A DNA stretch of 64,000 nucleotides from Nocardioides sp. S5 (GTDB lineage: Bacteria; Actinomycetota; Actinomycetes; Propionibacteriales; Nocardioidaceae), in NCBI RefSeq assembly GCF_017310035.1, contig NZ_CP022296.1, forward strand, positions 3,348,001-3,412,000, written 5' to 3'. The notes beneath the pieces were generated by a model, which was given only the letters and a program-made list of their open reading frames with translations, was not told where the DNA came from and did not search any database. Shown piece after piece: positions 33,867 through 41,725 of the stretch (position 1 is its first letter; each line of letters starts with the position of its first letter). The translations under genes were made by a program, and so were the position numbers.

Positions 33867-34687
33867 CCGCGCTCAGCGAGCTCCTCACCCACGAGACCAT
33901 CGCCCTCGACGAGCGCGCCGACGACTGGCAGGACGCCATCCGGCTCGCAGGCGGCCTGCTCGAGTCGGCCGGCATCGCCGAGCCGGCGTACACCCAGGCG
34001 ATGATCGACAGCGTGCACCAGAACGGGCCCTACATCGTGCTGGCACCGGGCTTCGCGTTCCCCCACGCACGGCCCTCGGAGGCGGTGCACCGGACCGGAA
34101 TGTCGTGGGTGCGCCTGGCGTCCCCGGTGGAGTTCGGGAGCAAGGCCAACGATCCCGTCACCCTGGTGGTGGCGCTGGCGGCCACCGACAGCTCCACCCA
34201 CCAGCAGGCGATGGCCTCGCTCGCGACGCTGCTCACCGACACCTCGCGGCGAGCCTCGCTCGACGCGGCGTCGACGCCCGCGCAGGTGCACGCCATCCTC
34301 AGCGGGGACAGCCCGCCCGACCCCGCGCCCGACCCCGCGGCCGAGGCCGACGACGCGGAGCAGGCGCGCGCCGCAGGAGGAGGCGCAGGCGGGGGCCGCA
34401 CCCGCGACCACATCCTGACCGTGTGCGGCAACGGCCTCGGGACCAGCCTGTTCCTGAAGAACACCCTCGAGCAGGTCCTCGACCGGTGGGGCTGGGGCCG
34501 CCTGATCACGGTGGAGGCGACCGACACCGTCTCGGCCCGCGGCAAGGCCAAGGACGCCGACCTCATCCTCACCTCGGGCGAGATCGCCCGCGCGCTCGGG
34601 GACGTCGGCACACCGATCGTCGTGATCGAGAACTTCACCAGCCAGCGCGAGATCGACGCAGCCCTCCGCGCGTCGTACGACATCTAG
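33863..34687 (+). CDS. PTS EIIA-EIIB fusion (mannitol/ascorbate type)
   Basis: A 274-residue protein with an N-terminal EIIA of mannitol/fructose/ascorbate (PTS_EIIA_2) type, phosphorylated at H68 in GFAFPHARPSE, a Pro/Asp/Ala/Gly linker (about 155-178), and a C-terminal EIIB of lactate/ascorbate type (UlaB/SgaB) with C188 in VCGNGLGTSLFLKNT. It could feed the adjacent UlaA-like EIIC through its own EIIB and the CmtA-like EIICB through its EIIA. GTG start at 33863. Confidence 0.88.
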   Translation: MTALSELLTHETIALDERADDWQDAIRLAGGLLESAGIAEPAYTQAMIDSVHQNGPYIVLAPGFAFPHARPSEAVHRTGMSWVRLASPVEFGSKANDPVTLVVALAATDSSTHQQAMASLATLLTDTSRRASLDAASTPAQVHAILSGDSPPDPAPDPAAEADDAEQARAAGGGAGGGRTRDHILTVCGNGLGTSLFLKNTLEQVLDRWGWGRLITVEATDTVSARGKAKDADLILTSGEIARALGDVGTPIVVIENFTSQREIDAALRASYDI

Positions 34688-34706
34688 AGGCAGCAAGGAG
34701 ATCGAC

Positions 34707-36245
34707 ATGGACTGGCTCCTCAGCGCCGCGCAGTTCCTCGTCAACGAGGTCCTCAGCGTCCCGGCCTTCCTCATCGGCATCATCACCGCAGCGGGGCTCG
34801 CAGCCCTGCGCCGACCCGTCGGCCAGGTCGTCGGCAGCGCCCTCAAGGCGACACTGGGCTTCCTGCTGATCGGAGCCGGCGCCACCCTGGTCGTGGCCTC
34901 GCTCACGCCCCTCGGGCTCATGATCGAGGGTGCGACCGGAGCCCAGGGCGTGGTGCCGACCAACGAGGCGATCGCCGGCATCGCCCAGGAGCAGTACGGC
35001 GCGCAGGTCTCGTGGCTCATGATCCTCGGCTTCGCGGTGAGCCTCCTGCTCGCCCGGTTCACGCCCCTGCGCTACGTGTTCCTCACCGGCCACCACATGC
35101 TGTTCATGGCGACCCTGCTCACCATCGTGCTCGCCTCCGCCGACTACTCACCTGCCCTCGTCGTCGGGCTCGGCGGCGTCATCCTCGGCATCCTCATGGT
35201 GTCGCTGCCGGCCTTCGCCCACCCGTGGACGCGTCGGATCACCGGCGACGACAGCATCGCCATCGGCCACTTCGGCACCGCGGCCTACGTCACCGCCGGG
35301 GCCGTGGGTGCCCGGATCGGGCGCAACAGCCGCTCGACGGAGGACCTCCGGCTGCCCGAGTCGCTCCGCTTCCTGCGGGACTCGATGGTCGCGACCGCCC
35401 TGTCGATGGTGATCATGTACGTCGTGCTCGCGGTCACCTTCCTCGCCCGACGCGGCCAGGAGACCGCCTTCACCGCGTTCGACGGCGGCGCGACGGGAGT
35501 GGGCGACTACATCATGCAGTCGGTCACCCAGGGGCTCCAGTTCGGTGTCGCGGTCGCGGTCATCCTCTTCGGGGTCCGGACCATCCTGGCCGAGCTCGTG
35601 CCGGCCTTCCAGGGCATCGCGAACAAGGCCGTGCCCGGAGCGATCCCGGCCCTCGACGCCCCGATCGTCTTCCCCTACGCCCAGAACGCCGTGCTCATCG
35701 GCTTCCTCTCGAGCTTCACCGGCGGGCTGATCGGGCTGGCCGTGCTGTCGTTGTGGCTCAACCCCTGGCTGGGCCTGGCCCTCATCCTGCCCGGCCTGGT
35801 GCCCCACTTCTTCACCGGTGGAGCCGCCGGCGTCTACGGCAACGCCTCGGGCGGCCGCCTCGGTGCCCTCGTGGGCGGCTTCCTCAACGGGCTGATGATC
35901 ACGTTCCTGCCGGCGCTCCTGCTGGAGGTGCTGGGCGACTTCGGCGACGCGAACACCACGTTCGGGGACACCGACTTCGGCTGGGTCGGCATCGCGACCG
36001 GCTACCCCGCCATGCTCGGCGCCGCCGGCATCCCGCTCATCGTCCTCGTCGGCGCCGTCATCCTGGGCGCGGCGATCATGTGGCAGAAGCGCGTGGTCGA
36101 CACGGGGTGGGACCCGGCGCCGCACCGCGGGGTCCGGGAGGGCACGGCGGGCACGGGCGATCGACGTACCCCAGTGTCGGCGGCCGCGGCGAAGATCGCT
36201 CCCCCGCAGGGTGCGCCCACGCCACCTCCTCCGCCGCACGACTGA
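34707..36245 (+). CDS. PTS ascorbate-type EIIC (UlaA/SgaT family)
   Basis: A 512-residue EIIC permease of the SgaT/UlaA family, with about ten TM segments and the conserved FLTGHHMLFMATLL, DDSIAIGHFGTAAY and AFQGIANKAVPGAIPALDAPIVFPYAQNAVL motifs, then a Pro-rich cytoplasmic tail. Together with the EIIAB fusion it forms a complete ascorbate-class EII. An AAGGAG RBS lies 7 bases upstream. It is the last gene of the operon, followed by a terminator. No PTS EI or HPr gene is in the window. Confidence 0.9.
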   Translation: MDWLLSAAQFLVNEVLSVPAFLIGIITAAGLAALRRPVGQVVGSALKATLGFLLIGAGATLVVASLTPLGLMIEGATGAQGVVPTNEAIAGIAQEQYGAQVSWLMILGFAVSLLLARFTPLRYVFLTGHHMLFMATLLTIVLASADYSPALVVGLGGVILGILMVSLPAFAHPWTRRITGDDSIAIGHFGTAAYVTAGAVGARIGRNSRSTEDLRLPESLRFLRDSMVATALSMVIMYVVLAVTFLARRGQETAFTAFDGGATGVGDYIMQSVTQGLQFGVAVAVILFGVRTILAELVPAFQGIANKAVPGAIPALDAPIVFPYAQNAVLIGFLSSFTGGLIGLAVLSLWLNPWLGLALILPGLVPHFFTGGAAGVYGNASGGRLGALVGGFLNGLMITFLPALLLEVLGDFGDANTTFGDTDFGWVGIATGYPAMLGAAGIPLIVLVGAVILGAAIMWQKRVVDTGWDPAPHRGVREGTAGTGDRRTPVSAAAAKIAPPQGAPTPPPPPHD

Positions 36246-36264
36246 CGGCCGTCCCCGGACGCAC

Positions 36265-36298
36265 GCAGGGAGCCGGTCCTGACGGACCGACTCCCTGC
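36265..36298. terminator. Terminator of the PTS operon
   Basis: GCAGGGAGCCGGTCC / GGACCGACTCCCTGC, a 15-bp stem with one mismatch and a 4-base loop, 20 bases after the EIIC stop. It is shared with the convergent small membrane protein gene. Confidence 0.75.
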
Positions 36299-36320
36299 GC
36301 GCAATTCCCGGGACGGGGGC

Positions 36321-36464
36321 CTACGTGAAGATGCTGACCCCACCGGGGCCGACCAGCAGGCCGATGATGATGAGGACGATTCCCCACAGCATCTGGCCCC
36401 GGATCAGCGAGACGATGCCGGACACCACGAGGATGACGGCGAGGATCCACAGCAGCAAAGCCAT
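36321..36464 (-). CDS. GPGG-motif small hydrophobic membrane protein, 47 aa
   Basis: ATG at 36464 with a GGGAG sequence 9 bases upstream opens a 47-codon frame ending TAG at 36321. The product has two hydrophobic segments (MALLLWILAVILVVSGIVSL and MLWGIVLIIIGLLV) and ends GPGGVSIFT, the hallmark of actinobacterial GPGG-motif small membrane proteins. Function unknown. It is convergent with the PTS operon. Confidence 0.78.
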   Translation of the reverse strand: MALLLWILAVILVVSGIVSLIRGQMLWGIVLIIIGLLVGPGGVSIFT

Positions 36465-36580
36465 GTCATGCTCCCTTCGGTTGGGAACTTCAACCTAGCC
36501 ATCTCCGGCTCTCGCCGAAAGTCGCCCACACCCTTTCGGATAGCGGACACGCAGGCCGCCGAGGAGCGTGGGAGGCGGCG

Positions 36581-37147
36581 TCAGCCCTCCTCGCGCAACC
36601 GCGGCGGGGTGAAGTTCTCCGGTCGGATGCCGGTCTTGTCGGCGTAGAAGTCGCGGACGAGGTCCATGTCGGCGGTGACGTCGCCCGTGGGGTGGAACGT
36701 GGGGCCCCAGCCGACGGTGCGCGAGGGGGTGTCGATGAAGGCCAGCGTGATCGGCAGGCCGGTCTGCTGGGCGATCCGGTAGAAGCCGGACTTCCAGTGC
36801 GTGCCGCGCGAGCGGGTGCCCTCCGCCGCGAGGCCGAGGAGCCACGGGTCGTCGCCCTCGGACTCGGCCAGGAGCTCCTTGATCGTCCCGCCGGGGTTCG
36901 TGCGGTCCAGCTCAACCGCACCGGTGCGGCGCAGCAGCCAGCCCAGGGGGCCGACGAAGAGCTCCCTCTTGACCAGCAGCCGGATCGTGATGCCGTAGCG
37001 CCAGGCCAGGAGCATCGTGAGCACCCAGTCCCAGTTGGAGGTGTGCGGTGCGCCCACGAGCACGCCGCGCTGGGGCACGTCACCGACGGCCTTCCAGCGC
37101 ACGGCGCGCAGCGCGAGGCCGGCGATGCTACGACGAAGCACGGGCAC
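36581..37147 (-). CDS. Lysophospholipid acyltransferase family protein (PlsC-like)
   Basis: A 188-residue glycerolipid acyltransferase. The catalytic block is APHTSNWDW (HX4D-type), block III is AAEGTRSRGTHWKSGFY, and the later motif is TLAFIDTPSRTVGW. It is shorter than E. coli PlsC and has no clear TM helix, like other small actinobacterial 1-acylglycerol-3-phosphate acyltransferase family members. GTG start at 37147. It overlaps the upstream flavin monooxygenase by 20 bases on the same strand. Confidence 0.85.
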   Translation of the reverse strand: MPVLRRSIAGLALRAVRWKAVGDVPQRGVLVGAPHTSNWDWVLTMLLAWRYGITIRLLVKRELFVGPLGWLLRRTGAVELDRTNPGGTIKELLAESEGDDPWLLGLAAEGTRSRGTHWKSGFYRIAQQTGLPITLAFIDTPSRTVGWGPTFHPTGDVTADMDLVRDFYADKTGIRPENFTPPRLREEG

Positions 37148-38501
37148 GTCCTTTCTTGCGCTCGCGCGCGAGGTCCCACAGGTAGTGGTCGAAGTCGACC
37201 TCCATCGTGTGGCGTGGGGAGTCGTAGAACTGGCGGGTGTCGCGCCGGTGCTCCGCCGCCATCTGGCGGCGTACGACGTCGCGGGACGGCGGCACGTAGT
37301 CGCCGCGCAGCGTCTCGGCGATCCACGCCGCCTGCGCCTCGGCCAGCGGCATCACCGCCCCGAGCGGCTGGAGCAGGCCGAGGAAGTAGAGGCCCGGGAG
37401 GTCGGGGTGCACGGTGCGCTTCCACAACGGCAGGTCGTTGTCCTGTGCCGACACGAGCGCGGGGTCGAGGAACGGGAAGGTGACGCGGTAGCCGGTGGCC
37501 CACACGAGGAGGTCGGCCGGCGCGCTCGTCTGGTCGACGAAGACGACCCGGTCGCCGTCGAGGCGCTCGATCGCCGGCCGCGCGGTCACCGCGCCCGCCG
37601 CGAGGCGCTCACGGATCCGCTCCGACTGCACGGGGTGGGACTGGCCGGGCGTGTGCTGCGGGCGCGGCAGGCCGTGCTCTTCCATGCTGCCGCCGGCCAC
37701 GGTCGCGCCGATGCGCAGCCGCAGCGCCGTGACCCACCACGGCACCCAGCCGGGCGGCAGCAGGCCCTGGTCGCTGGGCTTGCCGAGGAACCACTTGCCC
37801 AGCACCCACTCCGCGCGTCGCACCGACCACGTCGTCGTACGCGCCCGGAAGGACGCCTCGACGGCGATGTCCATGGCGGAGTTGCCGGCCCCCACCACGA
37901 CGACGTCGCGGCCCTCGAGCTGGTCGCCGGAGCGGTAGTCGTGGGCGTGGATCTGCTCACCGGCGAAGGTGCCGGGGTAGGCAGGCTCCGGCCACCGCGC
38001 GTCCCAGTGGTGGCCGTTGGCGACCAGCACGGCATCGTAGGTGCGGGTCGCGGTGCCGTCCGGCCCGCTGGTGCGTACGTCCCACCGTCCGTCCGCGGTC
38101 CGCGAGACGTCCTCGACGGTCGTGTCGAAGGTGATCGTGTGGCGGAAGCCGAAGTGGTCGACGTACTGCTCGAAGTAGGCGCGCACCTGGTCGTGGCGTG
38201 CGTAGGCCGGGTAGTCGGCCGGCATCGGGAAGTCGGAGTAGGCCATCCGCGCGCACGAGGTGTTGATCTCGAGGGTGTCGTAGCACGCCGACTGGCCGTT
38301 GGAGTTGTCGAGCACCCACGTGCCGCCGATGTCGCTGCCCATCTCGAAGCAGTCGAAGGGCACGCCGGCCTGGTGCAGGTGCTTGGCGGCCGCGATCCCC
38401 GACGAGCCGGCCCCGATGACGCACGCGCGCGGCAGCGACTCGTCGGCCGGCACGGGCCCGTTGGCAGGAGCCCGGTGCGACTGCTTGACGAGGTATCCCA
38501 T
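37128..38501 (-). CDS. Flavin-containing monooxygenase (FMO/BVMO-type)
   Basis: A 457-residue NADPH-dependent flavoprotein. The FAD motif GAGSSGIAAAKHL starts at residue 30, the FMO fingerprint TFAGEQIHAHDY follows, and the NADPH motif VVVGAGNSAMDIA is present. These enzymes oxygenate N, S or ketone substrates; the exact substrate is unknown. ATG 38501 follows an AGGAGGG ribosome site; longer upstream initiation reaches 38585 but has no RBS. It is translationally coupled to the downstream acyltransferase by overlap. Confidence 0.88.
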   Translation of the reverse strand: MGYLVKQSHRAPANGPVPADESLPRACVIGAGSSGIAAAKHLHQAGVPFDCFEMGSDIGGTWVLDNSNGQSACYDTLEINTSCARMAYSDFPMPADYPAYARHDQVRAYFEQYVDHFGFRHTITFDTTVEDVSRTADGRWDVRTSGPDGTATRTYDAVLVANGHHWDARWPEPAYPGTFAGEQIHAHDYRSGDQLEGRDVVVVGAGNSAMDIAVEASFRARTTTWSVRRAEWVLGKWFLGKPSDQGLLPPGWVPWWVTALRLRIGATVAGGSMEEHGLPRPQHTPGQSHPVQSERIRERLAAGAVTARPAIERLDGDRVVFVDQTSAPADLLVWATGYRVTFPFLDPALVSAQDNDLPLWKRTVHPDLPGLYFLGLLQPLGAVMPLAEAQAAWIAETLRGDYVPPSRDVVRRQMAAEHRRDTRQFYDSPRHTMEVDFDHYLWDLARERKKGRARASS

Positions 38502-38532
38502 CAGCCCTCCTGGGTGGCGATCGGCGGAGCGG

Positions 38533-38832
38533 TCAGAGGTAGAGACCGGTCGAGCCGGCCTCGAGGCGCTCGGCGGCGACCGCATGGACGTCGCGCTCGC
38601 GCATGACGACGTAGACCTCGCCCTGCACCTCGACCTCGGCCTTGTCCTCGGGGTCGAAGAGCACCCGGTCGCCGACCTCGACGGCGCGGGCGTGCGGCCC
38701 GACCGCGATCACCCGCGACCAGGCCAGCCGCCGCGCACCCATCGCCGCGGTCGCAGGGATCACGATGCCGCCGGACGAGCGCCGCTCGCCCGCCTCCTGG
38801 TCGACCTCGACCAGAAGGCGGTCGTGCAGCAT
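38533..38832 (-). CDS. GroES-like co-chaperonin paralogue
   Basis: A 99-residue Cpn10-like protein: MLHDRLLVEVDQEAGERRSSGGIVIPATA, then GVRLAW-like and VGDRVLFDPEDKAEVEVQGEVYVVMRERDVHAV. The mobile loop is in the expected place, but no groEL is adjacent. It is a second, divergent GroES-type gene common in this lineage. ATG 38832 is used. A CTG at 38853 that overlaps the stop of the upstream DUF3618 gene would add seven residues (LSTAPIK) and cannot be excluded. Confidence 0.78.
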   Translation of the reverse strand: MLHDRLLVEVDQEAGERRSSGGIVIPATAAMGARRLAWSRVIAVGPHARAVEVGDRVLFDPEDKAEVEVQGEVYVVMRERDVHAVAAERLEAGSTGLYL

Positions 38833-38849
38833 CTTGATCGGGGCGGTGC

Positions 38850-39098
38850 TCAGCGGGCGACCTTGCGCACGACGGCGAGCAGGACGACGACGCCGACGAC
38901 GGCACCGGCGACCTTGAGGATGTTGTCGGTGCGCGGGGCGCCGGAGTCGAGCTCGACGAAGTGCGACTTCACCGTCGTCACCTGGCGTCCGACGATCGTC
39001 TTGGGGTGGGCGCGGTGGGCGAGCTGGTCGATGGTCGAGGCGAGGCGCTGGCGCGTCTCCTCGATCTCGCGCTCGAGCGCGCGCATGTCCTGGGTCAC
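38850..39098 (-). CDS. DUF3618 small membrane-associated protein
   Basis: An 82-residue protein with an N-terminal amphipathic coiled coil (MRALEREIEETRQRLASTIDQLAHRAHPK) and one C-terminal TM helix (about 62-80, VAGAVVGVVVLLAVV). This is the DUF3618 layout. Function unknown. GTG start at 39098 overlaps the stop of the cbiO gene by four bases, so it is translationally linked to the metal importer although unrelated in sequence. Confidence 0.8.
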   Translation of the reverse strand: MTQDMRALEREIEETRQRLASTIDQLAHRAHPKTIVGRQVTTVKSHFVELDSGAPRTDNILKVAGAVVGVVVLLAVVRKVAR

Positions 39099-39850
39099 GC
39101 GGGCAGGCTATCAATGCGCCGGGGGTCGAAGCCCCACGGCAGCTCGAGCCGGTGGGCACCCATCAGCTCGTCGTCGGTCAGCACCTCGAGCGTGGGGCGG
39201 TCCGCCACCACCACTCCCCGGCTGAGCACCACGCTGCGCGGGCACAGCTCGAGGGCGTAGGGGAGGTCGTGGGTGACCATCAGCACCGTCACGTCGAGGC
39301 TGCGCAGGATGTCGGCGAGCTCGCGCCGCGAGGCGGGGTCGAGGTTGGAGGACGGCTCGTCGAGCACGAGGATCTCGGGCTCCATCGCGAGCACCGTGGC
39401 GACCGCGACGCGGCGGCGCTGGCCGTAGGACAGGTGGTGGGGCGGGCGGTCGACGAAGTCGGCCATGCCGACGCGGTTCAGCGCCTCCATCACCCGGCGG
39501 TCGAGCGCGGCACCCTTGAGGCCGAGGTTGGCCGGCCCGAAGGCGACGTCCTGGCGGACGGTGCCGAGGAAGAGCTGGTCGTCGGGGTCCTGGAAGACGA
39601 TGCCGACCCGGCGCCGGATCTCCTTCAGGTGCTCCTTGGCGACCGGCAGGCCGCTGACCGAGACCGTGCCTCGACCGGCGCTCAGGATGCCGTTGAGGTG
39701 CAGCACCAGGGTGGTCTTGCCGGCGCCGTTGGGCCCGAGCAGCGCCACCCGCTCGCCGCGGTGGACGTGGAGGTCGACGCCGAAGAGCGCCTGGTGGCCG
39801 TCGGGGTAGGCGAAGGCGAGGTCCTGGACCTCGAGCACGGGGACGCTCAT
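39095..39850 (-). CDS. cbiO: ECF metal transporter ATPase (CbiO/NikO)
   Basis: A 251-residue ABC ATPase: Walker A GPNGAGKTT, Q-loop FQDPDDQLF, signature LSYGQRRR, Walker B ILVLDEPSSNLDP and the H-loop VTHDL. It is the A component of a CbiMNQO/NikMNQO importer. ATG at 39850 overlaps the cbiQ stop by four bases. All four components lie on one strand in the order M-N-Q-O. Confidence 0.9.
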   Translation of the reverse strand: MSVPVLEVQDLAFAYPDGHQALFGVDLHVHRGERVALLGPNGAGKTTLVLHLNGILSAGRGTVSVSGLPVAKEHLKEIRRRVGIVFQDPDDQLFLGTVRQDVAFGPANLGLKGAALDRRVMEALNRVGMADFVDRPPHHLSYGQRRRVAVATVLAMEPEILVLDEPSSNLDPASRRELADILRSLDVTVLMVTHDLPYALELCPRSVVLSRGVVVADRPTLEVLTDDELMGAHRLELPWGFDPRRIDSLPA

Positions 39851-40530
39851 CGCGCCTCCCCCGCCTGCGGGAGGGAGCCGTCGTAGCCCCGCGACAGCAT
39901 CGCGAGGTGCACCCGCTCCCCACGCTCGTAGGAGCGGATGAACAGCGCTCCCAGCGACCGCGCGAGCACCGGCCAGTGGCGCGGCGAGCGCGGGTCGCAG
40001 CCGCGCGAGCGCAGCGCCGTCATCATCCGACCGAGCTCGGCGGTGACGACGTCGAGGTAGCGGATCATGAAGCCCATGATCTGCACGACCAGGTCGGGCA
40101 TCCGCAGCCGCTGGAGGCCGCGCAGCAGGTCCTGCGGCTCGGTCGTGGCGGCGAGGGTGAGGGAGGCCAGCACGCCGACGCTGCCCTTGACGAGCAGCGC
40201 GATGCCTGCGACCAGGCCGGGCTCGGAGACGCTGACGCCGAGGACCTCGGTGCGCGGGCCGTGGGAGATGAAGGGCATCAGCACCGCGAAGATCGCGAAG
40301 GGCACCTCGACGACCATCCGCGGCAGCAGGTAGGTCAGGGGCACCCGGGAGAGGGCGATCACGCCGAGGAGCGCGACCGCCCACAGCGCGAAGACGGCGT
40401 ACGCCTCGCGCGGGGTCGCGACCACGACGAGCATGAAGCCCAGCAGGGCCAGGACCTTGAGGTGCGCGGGCGCGCGGTGGACGGGGCTGTGGCCGTGGAA
40501 GTGGAGGCGGTGCCCGTGCCCGGCGCCCAT
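39847..40530 (-). CDS. cbiQ: ECF metal transporter T component (CbiQ/NikQ)
   Basis: A 227-residue membrane protein with about five TM helices and the coupling motifs ALRSRGCDPRSP and MLSRGYDG (the ARG-type motifs of EcfT). A His-rich N-terminus (GAGHGHRLHFHGHSPVHRAP) may bind metal. It couples the CbiO ATPase to the CbiM/N substrate unit. ATG 40530 overlaps the cbiN stop by one base. Confidence 0.88.
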   Translation of the reverse strand: MGAGHGHRLHFHGHSPVHRAPAHLKVLALLGFMLVVVATPREAYAVFALWAVALLGVIALSRVPLTYLLPRMVVEVPFAIFAVLMPFISHGPRTEVLGVSVSEPGLVAGIALLVKGSVGVLASLTLAATTEPQDLLRGLQRLRMPDLVVQIMGFMIRYLDVVTAELGRMMTALRSRGCDPRSPRHWPVLARSLGALFIRSYERGERVHLAMLSRGYDGSLPQAGEAR

Positions 40531-40871
40531 CAGGCGTCCACGTCGTGGGTCTCGCCCTGGGGCGCGTCGCTGTCGGCGCCACTGTCGCGGCGCCGGATCA
40601 GCCAGAAGAGCCCGGTGCTGAGGAGGAGCATCACGAGGACGCCGACCACACCGGCAACCCCGCCGCTGAGCCGTGCATCGTCGATGCCGGTGGTCCGGTA
40701 GTCCGCGAGCGGGCTGTCGCTGGTGGCGGAGTCCTCGCCCGCGTCGATGATGCCGGTCCGCTCGGCGACGTACTCGAGGCCGTCGGGGTGCGAGCTGGCG
40801 TAGTAGCTCGCGACGCCGGCGACGAGCAGGCTCACCAGCAGCGCGACGACGAAGAAGCGGCGGCGGCTCAC
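40530..40871 (-). CDS. cbiN: PDGLE-domain component (CbiN/NikN)
   Basis: A 113-residue protein with an N-terminal TM helix, the diagnostic extracytoplasmic SSHPDGLEYVAERTG (PDGLE) and a second TM helix near the C-terminus. PDGLE proteins are the N component of CbiMNQO and NikMNQO importers. GTG 40871 overlaps the cbiM stop by four bases; a much longer upstream frame is an antisense artefact of cbiM. Confidence 0.88.
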   Translation of the reverse strand: MSRRRFFVVALLVSLLVAGVASYYASSHPDGLEYVAERTGIIDAGEDSATSDSPLADYRTTGIDDARLSGGVAGVVGVLVMLLLSTGLFWLIRRRDSGADSDAPQGETHDVDA

Positions 40872-41557
40872 GACGCCACCGCCGCGCGGGTCTCGAGGAC
40901 GCGCTCCGTCAGGAGCGGGCGCGCGCCGTGGACGAGGTCGGGGCGGGCGGCGACGACGCTGGCCACGACCAGGCCCGTCACAGCGGCCTCCCCGATGCCG
41001 ATCAGGGTGTGCCAGCCGAGCATCGTGGCGGTGAGGGCGCCGAGGTCGACCGGCGCGTTGCCGCCGATGGCGAAGAGCCCGGTGAAGAGCAGCGCCGCCG
41101 CCGGCACGCTCAGCAGCGCACCGGCCGCGGCCGCCGGGGCGACGATCGAGATCCGCGCGGGGAGCACCTTGCGCAGGAGGACGAACACGGCCCAGCCCAC
41201 GGCCACGGTGACGATCCCGATGAGCGAGATGTTGGTGCCGATGGCGGTGATGCCGCCGTCCGCCATGAGCAGCGCCTGCACGACGAGCACGACCGACAGG
41301 CACAGCACCGCCGTCCAGGGCCCGACGAGCACCGCTGCGAGCGCTCCCCCCATCAGGTGCCCGCTCGTGCCGGCACCGACGGGGAAGTTGATCATCTGCG
41401 CCGCGAAGACGAAGGTCGCCACCAGGCCCGCCATGGGCGCCGTACGGTCGTCGAGCTCGCGCCGCGCGGCGCGCAGCGACACCGCGACCGCGGCCGCAGC
41501 GACCACTCCTGTCGCCAGCGACGTCGGGGCGTCGAGGAATCCGTCGGGCACGTGCAT
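40868..41557 (-). CDS. cbiM: ECF metal-binding S component (CbiM/NikM)
   Basis: A 229-residue membrane protein. The N-terminal MHVPDGFLD forms the metal site of CbiM/NikM (His2 and the amino terminus), and about six TM helices follow with GAGTSGHLMGGALAAVLVGPW and GITAIGTNI. The substrate may be Co(II) or Ni(II). The Nur-like box 87 bases upstream and the PDGLE partner favour nickel, but sequence alone does not decide. ATG at 41557. Confidence 0.9.
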   Translation of the reverse strand: MHVPDGFLDAPTSLATGVVAAAAVAVSLRAARRELDDRTAPMAGLVATFVFAAQMINFPVGAGTSGHLMGGALAAVLVGPWTAVLCLSVVLVVQALLMADGGITAIGTNISLIGIVTVAVGWAVFVLLRKVLPARISIVAPAAAAGALLSVPAAALLFTGLFAIGGNAPVDLGALTATMLGWHTLIGIGEAAVTGLVVASVVAARPDLVHGARPLLTERVLETRAAVAS

Positions 41558-41598
41558 CGGCTTCGTCCGTCCTGGCCGCATCGGCCTGGTGCTTGGAT

Positions 41599-41634
41599 GG
41601 TGGCGGCCGGCTCCCCCCGGTGCCGACCGCCACC
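41599..41634 (-). promoter_or_regulatory. Hairpin in the cbiM leader
   Basis: An 8-bp GGTGGCGG / CCGCCACC stem encloses a CGGC/GCCG inner stem. On the cbiM strand it lies between the Nur-like box and the start codon. It does not resemble the cobalamin riboswitch. Confidence 0.4.
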
Positions 41635-41643
41635 ACCACCTTA

Positions 41644-41660
41644 TTGCAAGCAGTTCGCAA
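41644..41660. promoter_or_regulatory. Nur-like box upstream of the ECF metal importer
   Basis: TTGCAAGCAGTTCGCAA, that is TTGCAA-N5-TCGCAA, differs by one base from the Streptomyces Nur (nickel-responsive Fur-family repressor) consensus TTGCAA-N5-TTGCAA. It lies 87 bases upstream of cbiM and 66 bases upstream of the divergent bcp. Confidence 0.7.
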
Positions 41661-41725
41661 CAGCCAACGGATCGGATTGGTGCGATATTCCACACCCCCG
41701 CCACCGGCACGAGAGAAGGAACGCG

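Noticed and set aside
41558..41725. Possible cobalamin riboswitch upstream of cbiM
   Set aside because: The conserved cobalamin-box core was not found; the region instead holds a Nur-like box and a simple nested hairpin.
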